From Barnesiella sp. An22 (lineage in GTDB: Bacteria; Bacteroidota; Bacteroidia; Bacteroidales; Barnesiellaceae): a DNA stretch of 64,000 nucleotides. The notes under the pieces are model-generated. The model did no database searches. It was not told where the DNA came from and saw only the letters and a program-made list of their open reading frames with translations. Numbering within the stretch: position 1 is the first letter of the stretch; the number at the start of each line of letters is the position of its first letter. Position numbers and translations under genes: made by a program. Where the stretch lies: assembly GCF_002159975.1 (NCBI RefSeq), contig NZ_NFJR01000003.1, forward strand, positions 186,001 to 250,000. The letters run 5' to 3'. Positions 17,270 through 30,050 of this stretch are shown piece by piece.

Positions 17270-18793
17270 TTAGTGTTTGAAGTGCCGTATGCCGGTCATC
17301 ACCATAGCCATGCCGTTCTTGTTGCAATAGTCGACCGACTCGTTGTCGCGAATCGAACCGCCCGGTTGTATCACGGCATTTACCCCGGCCTCGTGGGCTA
17401 TCTCCACACAGTCGGCAAAGGGGAAGAAGGCATCGGATGCCATCACGGCTCCCTGCAAATCGAAGTGGAACGAACGGGCCTTCTCGATGGCCTGACGCAG
17501 GGCGTCGACACGCGAGGTCTGACCGATACCGCTGGCGCAGAGCTGACGGTTCTTGGCCAGTACGATGGCGTTCGATTTGCTATGTTTTACAATCTTGTTG
17601 GCAAACAGCAAGTCTTCGACTTCGGCAGGAGTTACCGACTTGTCGGTTACCTGGCGCAGCTCCTCGGGGTTCTCGCGATAGAGGTCGCGGTCTTGTACCA
17701 GCACGCCGTTGAGCAGCGAGCGGAACTGACGGGCAGGAGCCTGGAAGGGTTTCTGCACGAGCACGATGCGGTTTTTCTTCTGCTCCAGAATGGCGAGGGC
17801 CTCGGGGTCGTAAGCCGGAGCGATGCACACCTCGAAGAAGATTTTGTGCATCTCCTCGGCCGTAGCCTTGTCGACCGGACGGTTGGTGATGAGCACACCG
17901 CCGAAAGCCGATACGGGGTCGCCGGCCAGGGCATCTTTCCAAGCCTCGAGCAGCGTGTCGCGCGAGGCCAGACCGCAGGCGTTGTTGTGTTTCAGAATAG
18001 CGAAGGTGGTCTCGTCAAATTCCGAAATCAGCGAAACGGCTGCATCGATGTCGAGCAGGTTGTTGTACGAAATCTCCTTGCCGTGGAGTTGCTCGAACAT
18101 CTCGTCGAAGTTGCCATAGAATACACCCTTCTGGTGGGGATTCTCGCCGTAGCGCAGCACCTTGGCGTGGTTGCCGGCATAGCGGAAGGCCGAGCCTTCG
18201 CCACCGTCGAAGTAGTTGAAGATGGCGCTGTCGTAGCCCGACGACACAGCGAATGCCTCTTTGGCAAACCAGCGGCGGTCTTCGAGCGAGGTGTTGGCAC
18301 CCTTCTCTTTCAGCAGCGAGAGCAGCGGGGCATATTGGGCTTTCGAAGCCACGATGACTACATCCTTGTAATTCTTGGCAGCGGCCCGGATGAGCGAGAT
18401 ACCGCCTATATCTATCTTCTCGATGATGGCGCTCTCGTCGGCACCCGAAGCTACCGTCTCTTCAAACGGATAGAGGTCGACGATTACCAGATCGATCGAA
18501 GGTATTTCGTATTGAGCGATTTGCTGTTGGTCGGTTTCATTCTCCCGACGGTTGAGGATTCCGCCGAACACTTTGGGGTGAAGGGTCTTTACCCGGCCGC
18601 CCAGAATAGAGGGATAACCGGTCAGGTCCTCGACTGCACCGCAAGGGATTCCCAGCGATTCGATAAACGACTGCGTGCCGCCGGTCGAGATAAATTCTAC
18701 TCCTTCGGCATGTAAGAGTTTCAAAATTTCGTCTAAGCCATCTTTATGAAAAACCGAGACAAGAGCTGTTTTAATTTTCTTATTTTCAAGCAT
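17270..18793 (-). CDS. purH: Bifunctional AICAR formyltransferase / IMP cyclohydrolase
   Basis: A 507-aa protein. The N-terminal IMP cyclohydrolase (MGS-like) domain has STGGTQSFIESLGI and GRVKTLHPKVFGGIL. The C-terminal AICAR transformylase has KHNNACGLAS and KHSKSNAIVL, and ends in PGGSIRDNESVDYCNKNGMAMVMTGIRHFKH. It catalyses the last two steps of IMP synthesis. First gene of the minus-strand cluster that continues into mreB, an order typical of Bacteroidales. Confidence 0.97.
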   Translation of the reverse strand: MLENKKIKTALVSVFHKDGLDEILKLLHAEGVEFISTGGTQSFIESLGIPCGAVEDLTGYPSILGGRVKTLHPKVFGGILNRRENETDQQQIAQYEIPSIDLVIVDLYPFEETVASGADESAIIEKIDIGGISLIRAAAKNYKDVVIVASKAQYAPLLSLLKEKGANTSLEDRRWFAKEAFAVSSGYDSAIFNYFDGGEGSAFRYAGNHAKVLRYGENPHQKGVFYGNFDEMFEQLHGKEISYNNLLDIDAAVSLISEFDETTFAILKHNNACGLASRDTLLEAWKDALAGDPVSAFGGVLITNRPVDKATAEEMHKIFFEVCIAPAYDPEALAILEQKKNRIVLVQKPFQAPARQFRSLLNGVLVQDRDLYRENPEELRQVTDKSVTPAEVEDLLFANKIVKHSKSNAIVLAKNRQLCASGIGQTSRVDALRQAIEKARSFHFDLQGAVMASDAFFPFADCVEIAHEAGVNAVIQPGGSIRDNESVDYCNKNGMAMVMTGIRHFKH

Positions 18794-18820
18794 AAAGCAT
18801 TACACCATATAAATTTGCCA

Positions 18821-18836
18821 CAAAAATACAAAAATA
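18821..18836 (-). promoter_or_regulatory. Two tandem candidate -7 boxes for purH
   Basis: On the minus strand TATTTTTG occurs twice (plus 18829-18836 and 18821-18828), 28-43 bases before the purH ATG. Both fit TAnnTTTG. No clear -33 TTTG, so this is tentative. Confidence 0.4.
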
Positions 18837-19007
18837 TATAGGTTTTGCCTTGCATAATCGGCGAAAGTTTTTCATCAAGAGCCAAATCTTTTTATAGGAC
18901 TCTCTTTTAACAAGGTTATCGCCTACGAATATCGAACAAAAGGGGAGGCGCGCTCGTTATCCTTTCTCAAAAAAACATACTCTTTAACCCGAAAAAAGAG
19001 AACGATT

Positions 19008-22000
19008 ATGAAAAAACTAAGTCTATTTCTGGCGCTGCTGGCCTGTGCGGTTTCCGTCGTCGGGGCACAAGAGCGTACCATCACCGGCCAGGTTATCTTT
19101 GCCGACGACAACGAACCCATCATCGGGGCCACCATACTCGTACCGGGTACCTCGATAGGCACCAGTACCGACCTCGACGGCAACTTTACCCTCCGGGTTC
19201 CCGACTCGGCCCGCGAGGTGACCGTCTCGTACGTGGGCATGGCTACCCGGCAGGTTCCCATTGCCGACCGCATGGAGATCGTACTCGAGAATGCCGACCA
19301 CAAAATCGACGAGGTGGTAGTCACCGCCCTGGGTATGAAGCGCGACCGCAAGGGGCTGGGCTATGCCGCCCAGGACCTGAAAGGCAACGAACTGAACAAG
19401 GCGGGTACCACCGGCCTCTCCGACGCCATGCAGGGCAAACTGTCGGGCGTGGAGATTGTACCCTCGAGCGGTATGCCGGGGGCCTCGTCGCAAGTGGTCA
19501 TCCGGGGAGCCCGCTCCTTTACCGGCAACAACACCCCGCTCTATGTGGTCGACGGAATGCCCATCCAGTCGACCCCCGACTTCTCGACCGGCCAGAGCGT
19601 GAGCGGCACCGATATTGCCGACCGCTCCATCGACATCGACCCCAACGACATCGAGAGCATCAACGTGCTCAAGGGGCAGGCGGCGGCCGCCCTCTACGGC
19701 ATCCGGGCCTCGAACGGTGTGGTGGTCATCACCACCAAGAGCGGGCGCGGGCTCTCGATCGGGCGACCTCACGTCACCTTCACCACCAACCTCAGTGCCG
19801 AGACGCTGTCGCGCCGCCCGCAGGTGCAGAAGCAGTGGGCCCAGGGCTATTACAGCGACTCGCAGCAGGCCCAACGGTTCGACCCCACCTCGTCGATGAG
19901 CTGGGGCCCCCGCATCGATGCTCTGCCCGACGACCCCACCTATGGCGGCAACGTGGCCACGGCCTTGAACAACTACGACACCTCGGGGACCCAAGGCCTC
20001 TACTATGTGCCCCAGCTGGCCCAGGCGGGCGAAAATCCCTGGGTAGCCCCCGACGTCTACGACAACATCGGCGACTTCTTCCGCACGGGGGTCACCTTCA
20101 ACACCTCGCTCAACATCAGCCAGCGGTTCGAGAAGGGTAACTACTCGTTCGGTATCGGCACCGCCCAACAGGACGGCGTGATTCCCTCGACCGGCCTCAC
20201 CCGCTACTCGGTGCGGGGCATGGCCGAGGTCAACCTTAGCGAAGAGTGGAAGACCGGCTTCTCGGCCAACTTCGTGCGCAACAACATCGACAAGGCCCCC
20301 ACCGCCAACAGCGGCGTGCTGGGTGCCGTCTACGGCGCACCGCCCAGCTACAACCTGCGGGGCATTCCCTACGCGCTGCCCGAAGACCCCTATACCCAAA
20401 TCAACTACCGCTCGCTCACCTTCAACAACCCCTACTGGGCCACGCGGCACAACTCGTTCAACGAGAACACGCACCGCTTCTTCGGCAACACCTTTGTCGA
20501 GTATACCCCCCGGATTGACTGGAGCAGCGACAAAAAACTCTCGACCCGCTGGCAAATCGGTATCGACGCCTACACCTCGTGCTACAAAAACATCTACGAA
20601 TACGGTTCACAGGGGCAGGCCGGCAGCATCGAGTCGAACGGCGTGACCAACGTCATCTTCAACTCGCTCTTTACCGTCAACTACGAGATGAACATCACCG
20701 ACGACTGGCACCTCACGGCCATGGTGGGCAACGAAATCAACCAGGAAAACAAAGCCTTTTACGAAGACTACGGCCAGAGCTTCAACTTCGGCGGCAACCC
20801 CACGATACAGAACACCGCGATACAGAGCGCATCGACCTCGGTACTGCGGGCCCGCACGGTGGGATTCTTCGGCAACGCCACCCTCTCGTGGCGCGACCAG
20901 GCCTACCTCAACGTCACCGGCCGTGAAGATGTGGTGTCGACCATGCCCCGCGGCCACCGCGCCTTCTTCTACCCCTCGGTGTCGGTAGCCTATGTGCTCA
21001 CCGAACTGGAACCTCTGCGGGGAAACCCCGTCCTCACCTTTGCCAAGGTGCGGGGCTCGTTTGCCCAGGTAGGGCAGGCAGGCCGCTACTACAACAACTA
21101 CTACGTCACCCCCAGCTATACCGGCGGCTTCTGGAGCAATCCGCCCATACTCTACCCCCTCAACGGCATTACCGCTTATGTGCCTTATGCCGAGCTGTAC
21201 GACCCCGACCTGACGCCACAGAACACCAACTCGTTCGAAGCGGGATTCGACCTGCGGCTCTTCCACAACCGGCTTGCCGCCAGCTACACCTTCTCGCGGC
21301 AGAACATCAAGAACCAGATATTCCCCGTGCCGCTGGCCGGTTCGACCGGCGCCGCCCAATACGTGACCAACGGCGGTAAGATACACACCGACGCCCACGA
21401 GATAGAGCTGAACGGCGAGATTTACTCCACGGCCGACATCACCTGGGACCTGGGAGTCAACTTCACCGTCATCCGCAACCGGGTCGACGAGCTGGCTCCT
21501 GGTGTGACCAACATCTTCCTCGGCGGCTTCGTCACGCCGCAGGTCCGGGCCGGTGTGGGCGACTACTACCCGGTCATCTACGGTACCGCCTTCAAGCGCG
21601 ACAGCCAGGGCCGCATCCTGGTCGACGAAGACCCCAACAGCGCTACCTACGGCATGCCCATGGCTTCGGGCAACCCGCAGGTCATCGGGCAGTGCGCCCC
21701 CGATTTCACGATGGGCATCAACACCTCGTTCCGCTACAAGCGGCTTTCGCTCTCGGCCACCTTCTCATGGCGGCACGGCGGCGACATGTATTCGGGCACC
21801 AACGGCCTGATGGACCTCTACGGCATCAGCAAGAAGACCGAAGACCGCACCACCCCCTTCGTCTATCCCGGCTATAAGGCCGACGGCACCCCCAACGACA
21901 TCGTGCGGGGCGGAGCCGACGATGCCGGAGCCTACGAGACCCTCTATGCCGACGTGCTGGGAAACATCGACGAGTCGTACATCTACGACGCTTCGTTCTT

Positions 22001-22217
22001 CAAACTGCGCGACCTCACCGTCAAATACCAGTTCCCCCGCGTCGGAATATTCGACATCTCGCTCTTTGCCTTTGCCCGCAACGTGCTGCTGTGGGCCAAG
22101 ATGCCCAACCTCGACCCCGAGTCGTCGCAGGGCAACAACAACATGAGCGGTACCTTCGAGCGATTCTCCCTGCCCCAGACCTCGAGCTACGGAGGGGGAC
22201 TCACTGTAACTTTCTAA
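19008..22217 (+). CDS. SusC/RagA family TonB-dependent outer-membrane transporter
   Basis: A 1069-aa protein with a signal peptide (about residues 1-20). A carboxypeptidase-regulatory-like beta-sandwich follows (residues 24-90, TITGQVIFADDNEPIIGATILV). Next come the SusC-type plug (VVTALGMKRDRKGLGYAAQDLKG; PLYVVDGMPI; IDPNDIESINVLKGQAAAALYG) and a 22-strand-type barrel. With the SusD-like lipoprotein that follows it forms a lidded importer for glycans or other polymers. No sigma/anti-sigma pair or glycoside hydrolase is adjacent, so the substrate cannot be told. Confidence 0.96.
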   Translation: MKKLSLFLALLACAVSVVGAQERTITGQVIFADDNEPIIGATILVPGTSIGTSTDLDGNFTLRVPDSAREVTVSYVGMATRQVPIADRMEIVLENADHKIDEVVVTALGMKRDRKGLGYAAQDLKGNELNKAGTTGLSDAMQGKLSGVEIVPSSGMPGASSQVVIRGARSFTGNNTPLYVVDGMPIQSTPDFSTGQSVSGTDIADRSIDIDPNDIESINVLKGQAAAALYGIRASNGVVVITTKSGRGLSIGRPHVTFTTNLSAETLSRRPQVQKQWAQGYYSDSQQAQRFDPTSSMSWGPRIDALPDDPTYGGNVATALNNYDTSGTQGLYYVPQLAQAGENPWVAPDVYDNIGDFFRTGVTFNTSLNISQRFEKGNYSFGIGTAQQDGVIPSTGLTRYSVRGMAEVNLSEEWKTGFSANFVRNNIDKAPTANSGVLGAVYGAPPSYNLRGIPYALPEDPYTQINYRSLTFNNPYWATRHNSFNENTHRFFGNTFVEYTPRIDWSSDKKLSTRWQIGIDAYTSCYKNIYEYGSQGQAGSIESNGVTNVIFNSLFTVNYEMNITDDWHLTAMVGNEINQENKAFYEDYGQSFNFGGNPTIQNTAIQSASTSVLRARTVGFFGNATLSWRDQAYLNVTGREDVVSTMPRGHRAFFYPSVSVAYVLTELEPLRGNPVLTFAKVRGSFAQVGQAGRYYNNYYVTPSYTGGFWSNPPILYPLNGITAYVPYAELYDPDLTPQNTNSFEAGFDLRLFHNRLAASYTFSRQNIKNQIFPVPLAGSTGAAQYVTNGGKIHTDAHEIELNGEIYSTADITWDLGVNFTVIRNRVDELAPGVTNIFLGGFVTPQVRAGVGDYYPVIYGTAFKRDSQGRILVDEDPNSATYGMPMASGNPQVIGQCAPDFTMGINTSFRYKRLSLSATFSWRHGGDMYSGTNGLMDLYGISKKTEDRTTPFVYPGYKADGTPNDIVRGGADDAGAYETLYADVLGNIDESYIYDASFFKLRDLTVKYQFPRVGIFDISLFAFARNVLLWAKMPNLDPESSQGNNNMSGTFERFSLPQTSSYGGGLTVTF

Positions 22218-22231
22218 CCTTCAAACACGAC

Positions 22232-23680
22232 ATGGATATGAAAAAGCTCATCTATATCTTCTGCGCCGCCAGCCTGCTCACCGCCTGTACCGACGACGTG
22301 ATGGACCGCCTCAACCGCAACGAAAACGACCCCGAAGAGGTGCCGGCCCGCTACCTCCTCACCGATGCCGAAACGGCTTCGGCCGTCAGTGTCGTTTCGG
22401 GCGACTTCGCCTTCTATACGGCTGTTTACATGGAACAGCAGGCGGGCATCTTCAACCAGATGTACAACGCCGAGATGCGTCTCGCCGAGGTCTACTCGGC
22501 CGCTACCTTCAACAACGCCTGGAATGCCACCTACCGCAACCTGCTCGCCCTCAGGATTATCCGCGAACGCTGCGCAGCCGGCGGTGCCGAGGCAGGCTCG
22601 AACCATCTGCTGGGTATGGCTCAGGTGCTCACGGCGCTGAACCTGGCTACCCTCACCGACCTCATGGGCGATATTCCCTGGAGCGAAGCCCTGCAACCCG
22701 GTGCCGTTTACCAACCGAAGCTCGACAGTCAGGAGTCCATCTACCAGGATGTCTTCGACCTGCTCAACGAGGCTATCGACAACCTGCGGAAAGAGGACCT
22801 GGCTACCCTCACTCCGGTAGGAGCGCAAGACCTCATCTACGGCACGCTCGATGCCGACCGACAGGCCGAACTCTGGATCAAGGCGGCCTACGGTCTGAAG
22901 GCCCGCTATGCCCTCCGCCTCTCCTTCCGCGAACCGCGCTACGACCAGGTAATCGACTATGCCGACAGCTCCTTTGTCTCATCCGACGAACAACTGGCCT
23001 ACCCCTACGACGGCAGCTCGTCGATCAACCCCTTCTATGCCTTCTACCTGAACCGCCGCTACTTCGGGGCCAGCGAGAGCCTGCACCAGAAGCTCGTCGA
23101 GCGGAACGACCCGCGCGAAAGCCTCTTCTTCAAAGCCTATCCCGGTACCGGCCAACTGGTGTTCGCCCCCAACGGCGCACCCGAGCAACGGCAGGGCTAC
23201 TACGGCATATCGGGTCTGCTCTCGCCTACACGCCCCACCCTGCTGCTCAGCTACCACGAATTGCAGTTTGTCAAGGCCGAGGCGCAAACCCGACTGGGCC
23301 AGACCGGCGATGCCATCGGCTCGCTCTACAACGCCGTGGTGGCCGCCTTTGCCCAGGTGGGTCTCTCGGCCAGTGAGGCCGACGACTATTTCCAGAACGT
23401 CGTCCTGCCCCGCTTCGAGGCCGACCCCCTCGGCGAAATCATCAACCAGAAGTATCTGGCCTGCTACGAGGGCGAGGTGCTGGAGACCTACCACGACTAC
23501 CGGCGCCTCCTGGCCATGGGCGAGGGTGACCTCCTGCCGCTCGCCAATCCCCTGCCCTTCCCGCTGCGGCTCCCCTACGGCAACAGCGACGTGGTGAGCA
23601 ACGACCATGTGGCCCAGGCCTACGGCAACGGCGACTACGTCACCACCGAACCGGTGTGGTGGGCCGGAGGCAGCCGATAG
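22232..23680 (+). CDS. SusD/RagB-like surface lipoprotein (SusD-like_2 type)
   Basis: The start is set at 22232 (MDMKKLIYIF), 14 bases after the susC stop; the frame is open further upstream but lies inside susC. 482 aa with lipobox LTAC (Cys19). The ETASAVSVVSGDFAFYTAVYMEQQAGI and LTDLMGDIPWSEALQ segments are those of the SusD-like_2 group of nutrient-binding lipoproteins. It would form the surface lid on the preceding SusC barrel. ATG 22238 is an equally possible start. Confidence 0.92.
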   Translation: MDMKKLIYIFCAASLLTACTDDVMDRLNRNENDPEEVPARYLLTDAETASAVSVVSGDFAFYTAVYMEQQAGIFNQMYNAEMRLAEVYSAATFNNAWNATYRNLLALRIIRERCAAGGAEAGSNHLLGMAQVLTALNLATLTDLMGDIPWSEALQPGAVYQPKLDSQESIYQDVFDLLNEAIDNLRKEDLATLTPVGAQDLIYGTLDADRQAELWIKAAYGLKARYALRLSFREPRYDQVIDYADSSFVSSDEQLAYPYDGSSSINPFYAFYLNRRYFGASESLHQKLVERNDPRESLFFKAYPGTGQLVFAPNGAPEQRQGYYGISGLLSPTRPTLLLSYHELQFVKAEAQTRLGQTGDAIGSLYNAVVAAFAQVGLSASEADDYFQNVVLPRFEADPLGEIINQKYLACYEGEVLETYHDYRRLLAMGEGDLLPLANPLPFPLRLPYGNSDVVSNDHVAQAYGNGDYVTTEPVWWAGGSR

Positions 23681-23722
23681 CGAATCGAACAAAGTCTGTC
23701 ATTGTCAACCTTTCAAAAGCAG

Positions 23723-23763
23723 CCGGCTCCGCTTCCGGGGGAATCTCCCCGGGGCGGAGCCGG
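23723..23763 (+). terminator. Large GC-rich hairpin between susD and the antiporter gene
   Basis: 10-bp stem ccggctccgc (23723-23732) with gcggagccgg (23754-23763), and an inner ccgggg/ccccgg stem. The T-run is weak on both sides. It sits between convergent genes and probably serves both. Confidence 0.6.
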
Positions 23764-23806
23764 TCGTTTATCCTATCGCGGTTATCCTCGAGACAAGCCG
23801 CGGCAT

Positions 23807-25312
<1,506 letters not shown>

Positions 25313-25338
25313 AAAACTCTCTTTTCGAAAAAACGGAA

Positions 25339-25439
25339 CAAAGATAAATGATAGTGAAAGTCGAGAGCAAGAGCAAAGGGAATCGCAGTTTTTACTTTGA
25401 CTATGCCGAGCCGCATCCTCTCTTCGTGGTACAAAGATA
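25339..25439 (-). repeat. Intergenic repeat element (copy A) with promoter-like ends
   Basis: Bounded by caaagata at 25339-25346 and 25432-25439 (TATCTTTG on the minus strand). Inside are gtgaaag-cgagagca and gactatgccgagccg-atcct, both shared with the copies at 63439-63620. The left end is 27 bases from the antiporter start and supplies its -7 box. Unit about 93 bases. Confidence 0.7.
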
Positions 25440-25563
25440 AATAAAAAGCGCGAGACCTACAACACCACACCCTCCGGCGGGGAGATAAAAGCGCCCCTTT
25501 TCTCCTTGAACAAAAGATTTTGAGAAGTGTTTAATAGACAATCATTTTAACCACACGTCAAAT

Positions 25564-27024
<1,461 letters not shown>

Positions 27025-27037
27025 CGAAACAACCGCT

Positions 27038-28558
27038 ATGAACAAAATACCCGACAGTCAGATTCTGGTGATTTTCGGCGCCTCGGGCGACCTGACTCAC
27101 CGCAAACTCATCCCCGCCCTCTTCGAGCTTTTCGAGCGAAAACTCCTCCCCGCGAAATTCCTCATCGTGGGGGTGGCCCGCACCCGGCAGAATACCGAGG
27201 AGTTCCGCCAGTCGCTCCTCGACTCGATGATTCAAAACCGCACCACCTATGCCATCGACAACCCGCACCTGACCGATTTCCTGCGCAGCGTCTACTACAT
27301 CGTGTGCGACACCACCCGGGGCGAAGCCTACGAAGCGCTGTTCCGGGAGATTGAGCAACTGCGCAACGCCGCCGGCATCGACGACAACCTGCTTTTCTAT
27401 CTGGCCACACCGCCGGTGATGTATCCGACAATCGCCTCCTCCATCGAGGCCCGGCACCAAAACCGGTCGGTCGAGGGGTGGCGACGCATCATCATCGAGA
27501 AGCCCTACGGCAGCAACGAGGCCGAGGCCCGCGCGCTCGACCGGCTGCTCTGCGCCATCTTCCCCGAGCGCGAAATCTACCGCATCGACCACTTTCTGGG
27601 AAAGGAGACGGTGCAGAACATTCTGGTGCTGCGCTTTGCCAACAGCATTTGGGAACCGCTGTGGAACCGCAACTACATCGACCACATCGAAATCACGGCT
27701 ACCGAGACGCTGGGGGTAGAGCAACGCGGTCTCTACTACGATTCGGCCGGGGCCCTGCGCGACATGGTGCAGAGCCATCTGCTGCAAATCATGGCCTTCA
27801 TCGCCATGGAGCCGCCCGCTACCTTCGAGCCCGAGGCCATTCGCGACGAAATAGCCAAGGTGTTCCGTTCGCTGCGGCCGCTCTCGCCCGACGACATCGC
27901 CCGCCACACCCTGCGGGGGCAATATGCGACCGGCACCGTCGACGGTCAAAAGGTACCCGCCTACCGCGACGAACCCCGTGTCGACCCGCAATCGACCACC
28001 GAGACCTTCGCAGCCCTCAAGCTCTACATCGACAACTGGCGCTGGGCCGACGTGCCCATCTACATCTACACCGGCAAACGGCTGGCCGAGAAGCGGTCGG
28101 AGGTGGTCATCCACTTCCGCAACACGCCCCGCACCTTCTTCCCGGGGCAGTGCTGCGGCAACTCGTGCAACCAACTGGTCATCACCCTGCAACCCGACGA
28201 GAGCATCCGCCTGCGGTTCGGGCTGAAGCAACCCGGCACCAACTTCGAGGTGAGCCAGGTGAGCATGGACTTCTTCTACTCGTCGCTTATCGAGACCCGC
28301 CTGCCCGGCGCCTACGAACGGCTGCTGCTCGACGCCATGCGGGGCGACTCGCTGCTCTACTCGCGCAGCGATGCCCTGGAGCTGAGCTGGCACTTCCTGG
28401 CTCCGCTGCTCGAGAGCTGGGAGCGCGACGGAGACGAAGGCCTCATCACCTACCCCGCCGGCTGCAAAATACCCCGCGAGGTGGTCGACCGCATCCTGCC
28501 CGATCCCTGTCTGCTCGAAGAAAATGCCTGTACCCTTTGTAATACCCGTCGCCCATGA
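27038..28558 (+). CDS. zwf: Glucose-6-phosphate 1-dehydrogenase
   Basis: 506 aa from ATG 27038 (MNKIPDSQILVIFGASGDLTHRKL); the frame is open upstream to 26870 but that part lies inside gnd and is not homologous. It shows the NADP-binding GASGDLTHRKL and the active-site motif RIDHFLGKE with the base histidine. It oxidises glucose 6-phosphate to 6-phosphogluconolactone. It overlaps pgl by 4 bases (ATGA), so the two are translationally coupled. Confidence 0.96.
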   Translation: MNKIPDSQILVIFGASGDLTHRKLIPALFELFERKLLPAKFLIVGVARTRQNTEEFRQSLLDSMIQNRTTYAIDNPHLTDFLRSVYYIVCDTTRGEAYEALFREIEQLRNAAGIDDNLLFYLATPPVMYPTIASSIEARHQNRSVEGWRRIIIEKPYGSNEAEARALDRLLCAIFPEREIYRIDHFLGKETVQNILVLRFANSIWEPLWNRNYIDHIEITATETLGVEQRGLYYDSAGALRDMVQSHLLQIMAFIAMEPPATFEPEAIRDEIAKVFRSLRPLSPDDIARHTLRGQYATGTVDGQKVPAYRDEPRVDPQSTTETFAALKLYIDNWRWADVPIYIYTGKRLAEKRSEVVIHFRNTPRTFFPGQCCGNSCNQLVITLQPDESIRLRFGLKQPGTNFEVSQVSMDFFYSSLIETRLPGAYERLLLDAMRGDSLLYSRSDALELSWHFLAPLLESWERDGDEGLITYPAGCKIPREVVDRILPDPCLLEENACTLCNTRRP

Positions 28559-29286
28559 ACTCGACCCCCGTACAATTCTACCCCGATGCCGCCAAATCGC
28601 TCATCGCCCTCACCGAAGCTCTGCTCGTCTCGGTAGCGGCCCGCACCCGCAAACCCTTCTACCTGGCCCTCTCGGGCGGCGAGACGGCACAGCAGCTCTT
28701 TGCGTTGTGGCGCAGCCGCTACAACGACCCCGTGCGCTGGAAAAACGTGCACTTCTTTTGGGTAGACGAGCGGTGTGTGTCGCCCGACAGCGAGGTGAGC
28801 AATTTCTATTGGGCCAACCACCTCTTCTTCATCCCCACAGGAATACCGCCCGAACACATCCACCGCATCCGGGGCGAGGAGCCTCCCGCCCGGGAGGCCG
28901 AACGATATGCCCGCCTCATTGCCGGGCTTCTGCCCGACCACGAGGGGGTACCACGGTTCGACTGCACCCTGCTGGGCATCGGCGAAGACGAACACGTGGC
29001 CTCGATATTCGGCAACGACACCGACCTGCTGCGCTCGGACGACCTCTATGCCGTATCGCAACAACCCGTCACCGGGCAATACCGGGTGACGCAGACCGGC
29101 GAGGTGATACTCGCCTCCCGCGAAATACTCATTGCATTGGTTGGGGAACGGAAAAAAGAGCTGCTGCACCGGCTGGTTACCCGCCAGGAACCCACGGTGA
29201 CACCCGCCACCTACATACTCTCGCACACGTCGCGGGCTACTATCTTCACCGAGATTGAACTACACAGCCGGGAACTGTCACTTTAA
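28555..29286 (+). CDS. pgl: 6-phosphogluconolactonase
   Basis: A 243-aa protein of the NagB/DevB fold: [18 protein letters not shown] near the N-terminus, the [23 protein letters not shown] block and the [15 protein letters not shown] motif expected in bacterial 6-phosphogluconolactonases. It hydrolyses the product of Zwf. Its start overlaps the zwf stop, and its 3' end overlaps the convergent trmD by 9 bases, so no room is left for a classical terminator. Confidence 0.95.
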   Translation: MNSTPVQFYPDAAKSLIALTEALLVSVAARTRKPFYLALSGGETAQQLFALWRSRYNDPVRWKNVHFFWVDERCVSPDSEVSNFYWANHLFFIPTGIPPEHIHRIRGEEPPAREAERYARLIAGLLPDHEGVPRFDCTLLGIGEDEHVASIFGNDTDLLRSDDLYAVSQQPVTGQYRVTQTGEVILASREILIALVGERKKELLHRLVTRQEPTVTPATYILSHTSRATIFTEIELHSRELSL

Positions 29287-29952
29287 CAGGTCGGGGCGCA
29301 GACGACGCGTGCGCTCGAGCGACTGTTCGTGTTTCCACTCATCGATTTTGCGCTGATGCCCCGAGAGCAGCACATCGGGCACACGCCACCCCTTGTACTC
29401 GGCCGGGCGCGTATAGACCGGCGGGGCCAGCAGGTTGTCCTGAAACGAATCGGAGAGGGCCGACTGCTCGTCGCCGATGGCTCCGGGGATAAGCCGCACG
29501 ATGGCATCGCACATGATGGCCGCCGCCAACTCGCCGCCGGTGAGCACATAGTCGCCTATCGACACCTCTTTGGTGATGAAGTGCTCGCGTATGCGGTAGT
29601 CGATGCCCTTGTAGTGGCCGCACAGAATAATGAGGTTGCCCGCCATCGAAAGGCTGTTGGCCATGGGCTGGTCGAACTGTTCGCCGTCGGGGGTGGTGAA
29701 AATCACCTCGTCGTACTCCCGTTCGCTCTTCAACTGGGTGATGGCCCGGTCCACCGGCTCAATCTGCATCACCATACCGGCCTCGCCCCCAAAGGGATAG
29801 TCGTCGACCTTGCGGTGCTTGTCGAGCGAATAGTCCCGCAGGTTGTGGACCACAATCTCGACCAGTTTCTTATCTTGCGCCCGCTTCAGAATGGAGTAGT
29901 TCAACGGGCTCTGCAACAACTCGGGCAATACGGTGATAATATCGATGCGCAT
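29278..29952 (-). CDS. trmD: tRNA (guanine-N1)-methyltransferase TrmD
   Basis: 224 aa when started at ATG 29952 ([22 protein letters not shown]), the usual TrmD length; the frame runs further up to 30036, but those residues are not family-like. SPOUT knot with [30 protein letters not shown] and the C-terminal [21 protein letters not shown]. It makes m1G37 in tRNAs that read CNN codons. A consensus promoter lies directly upstream. Confidence 0.96.
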   Translation of the reverse strand: MRIDIITVLPELLQSPLNYSILKRAQDKKLVEIVVHNLRDYSLDKHRKVDDYPFGGEAGMVMQIEPVDRAITQLKSEREYDEVIFTTPDGEQFDQPMANSLSMAGNLIILCGHYKGIDYRIREHFITKEVSIGDYVLTGGELAAAIMCDAIVRLIPGAIGDEQSALSDSFQDNLLAPPVYTRPAEYKGWRVPDVLLSGHQRKIDEWKHEQSLERTRRLRPDLLK

Positions 29953-29974
29953 CATAACACTCACAATTTGTCTG

Positions 29975-30005
29975 CAAAGGTAGCCTTTTCCCCCGGTTTC
30001 GCAAA
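29975..30005 (-). promoter_or_regulatory. trmD promoter
   Basis: On the minus strand TTTG (plus 30002-30005), 19 bases, TACCTTTG (plus 29975-29982), 22 bases before the ATG. Good match to the Bacteroidota -33/-7 consensus. Confidence 0.75.
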
Positions 30006-30050
30006 CTCGGGAAGGGCAATCTCGCACCCGATGCAATCAAGCCATATTTC

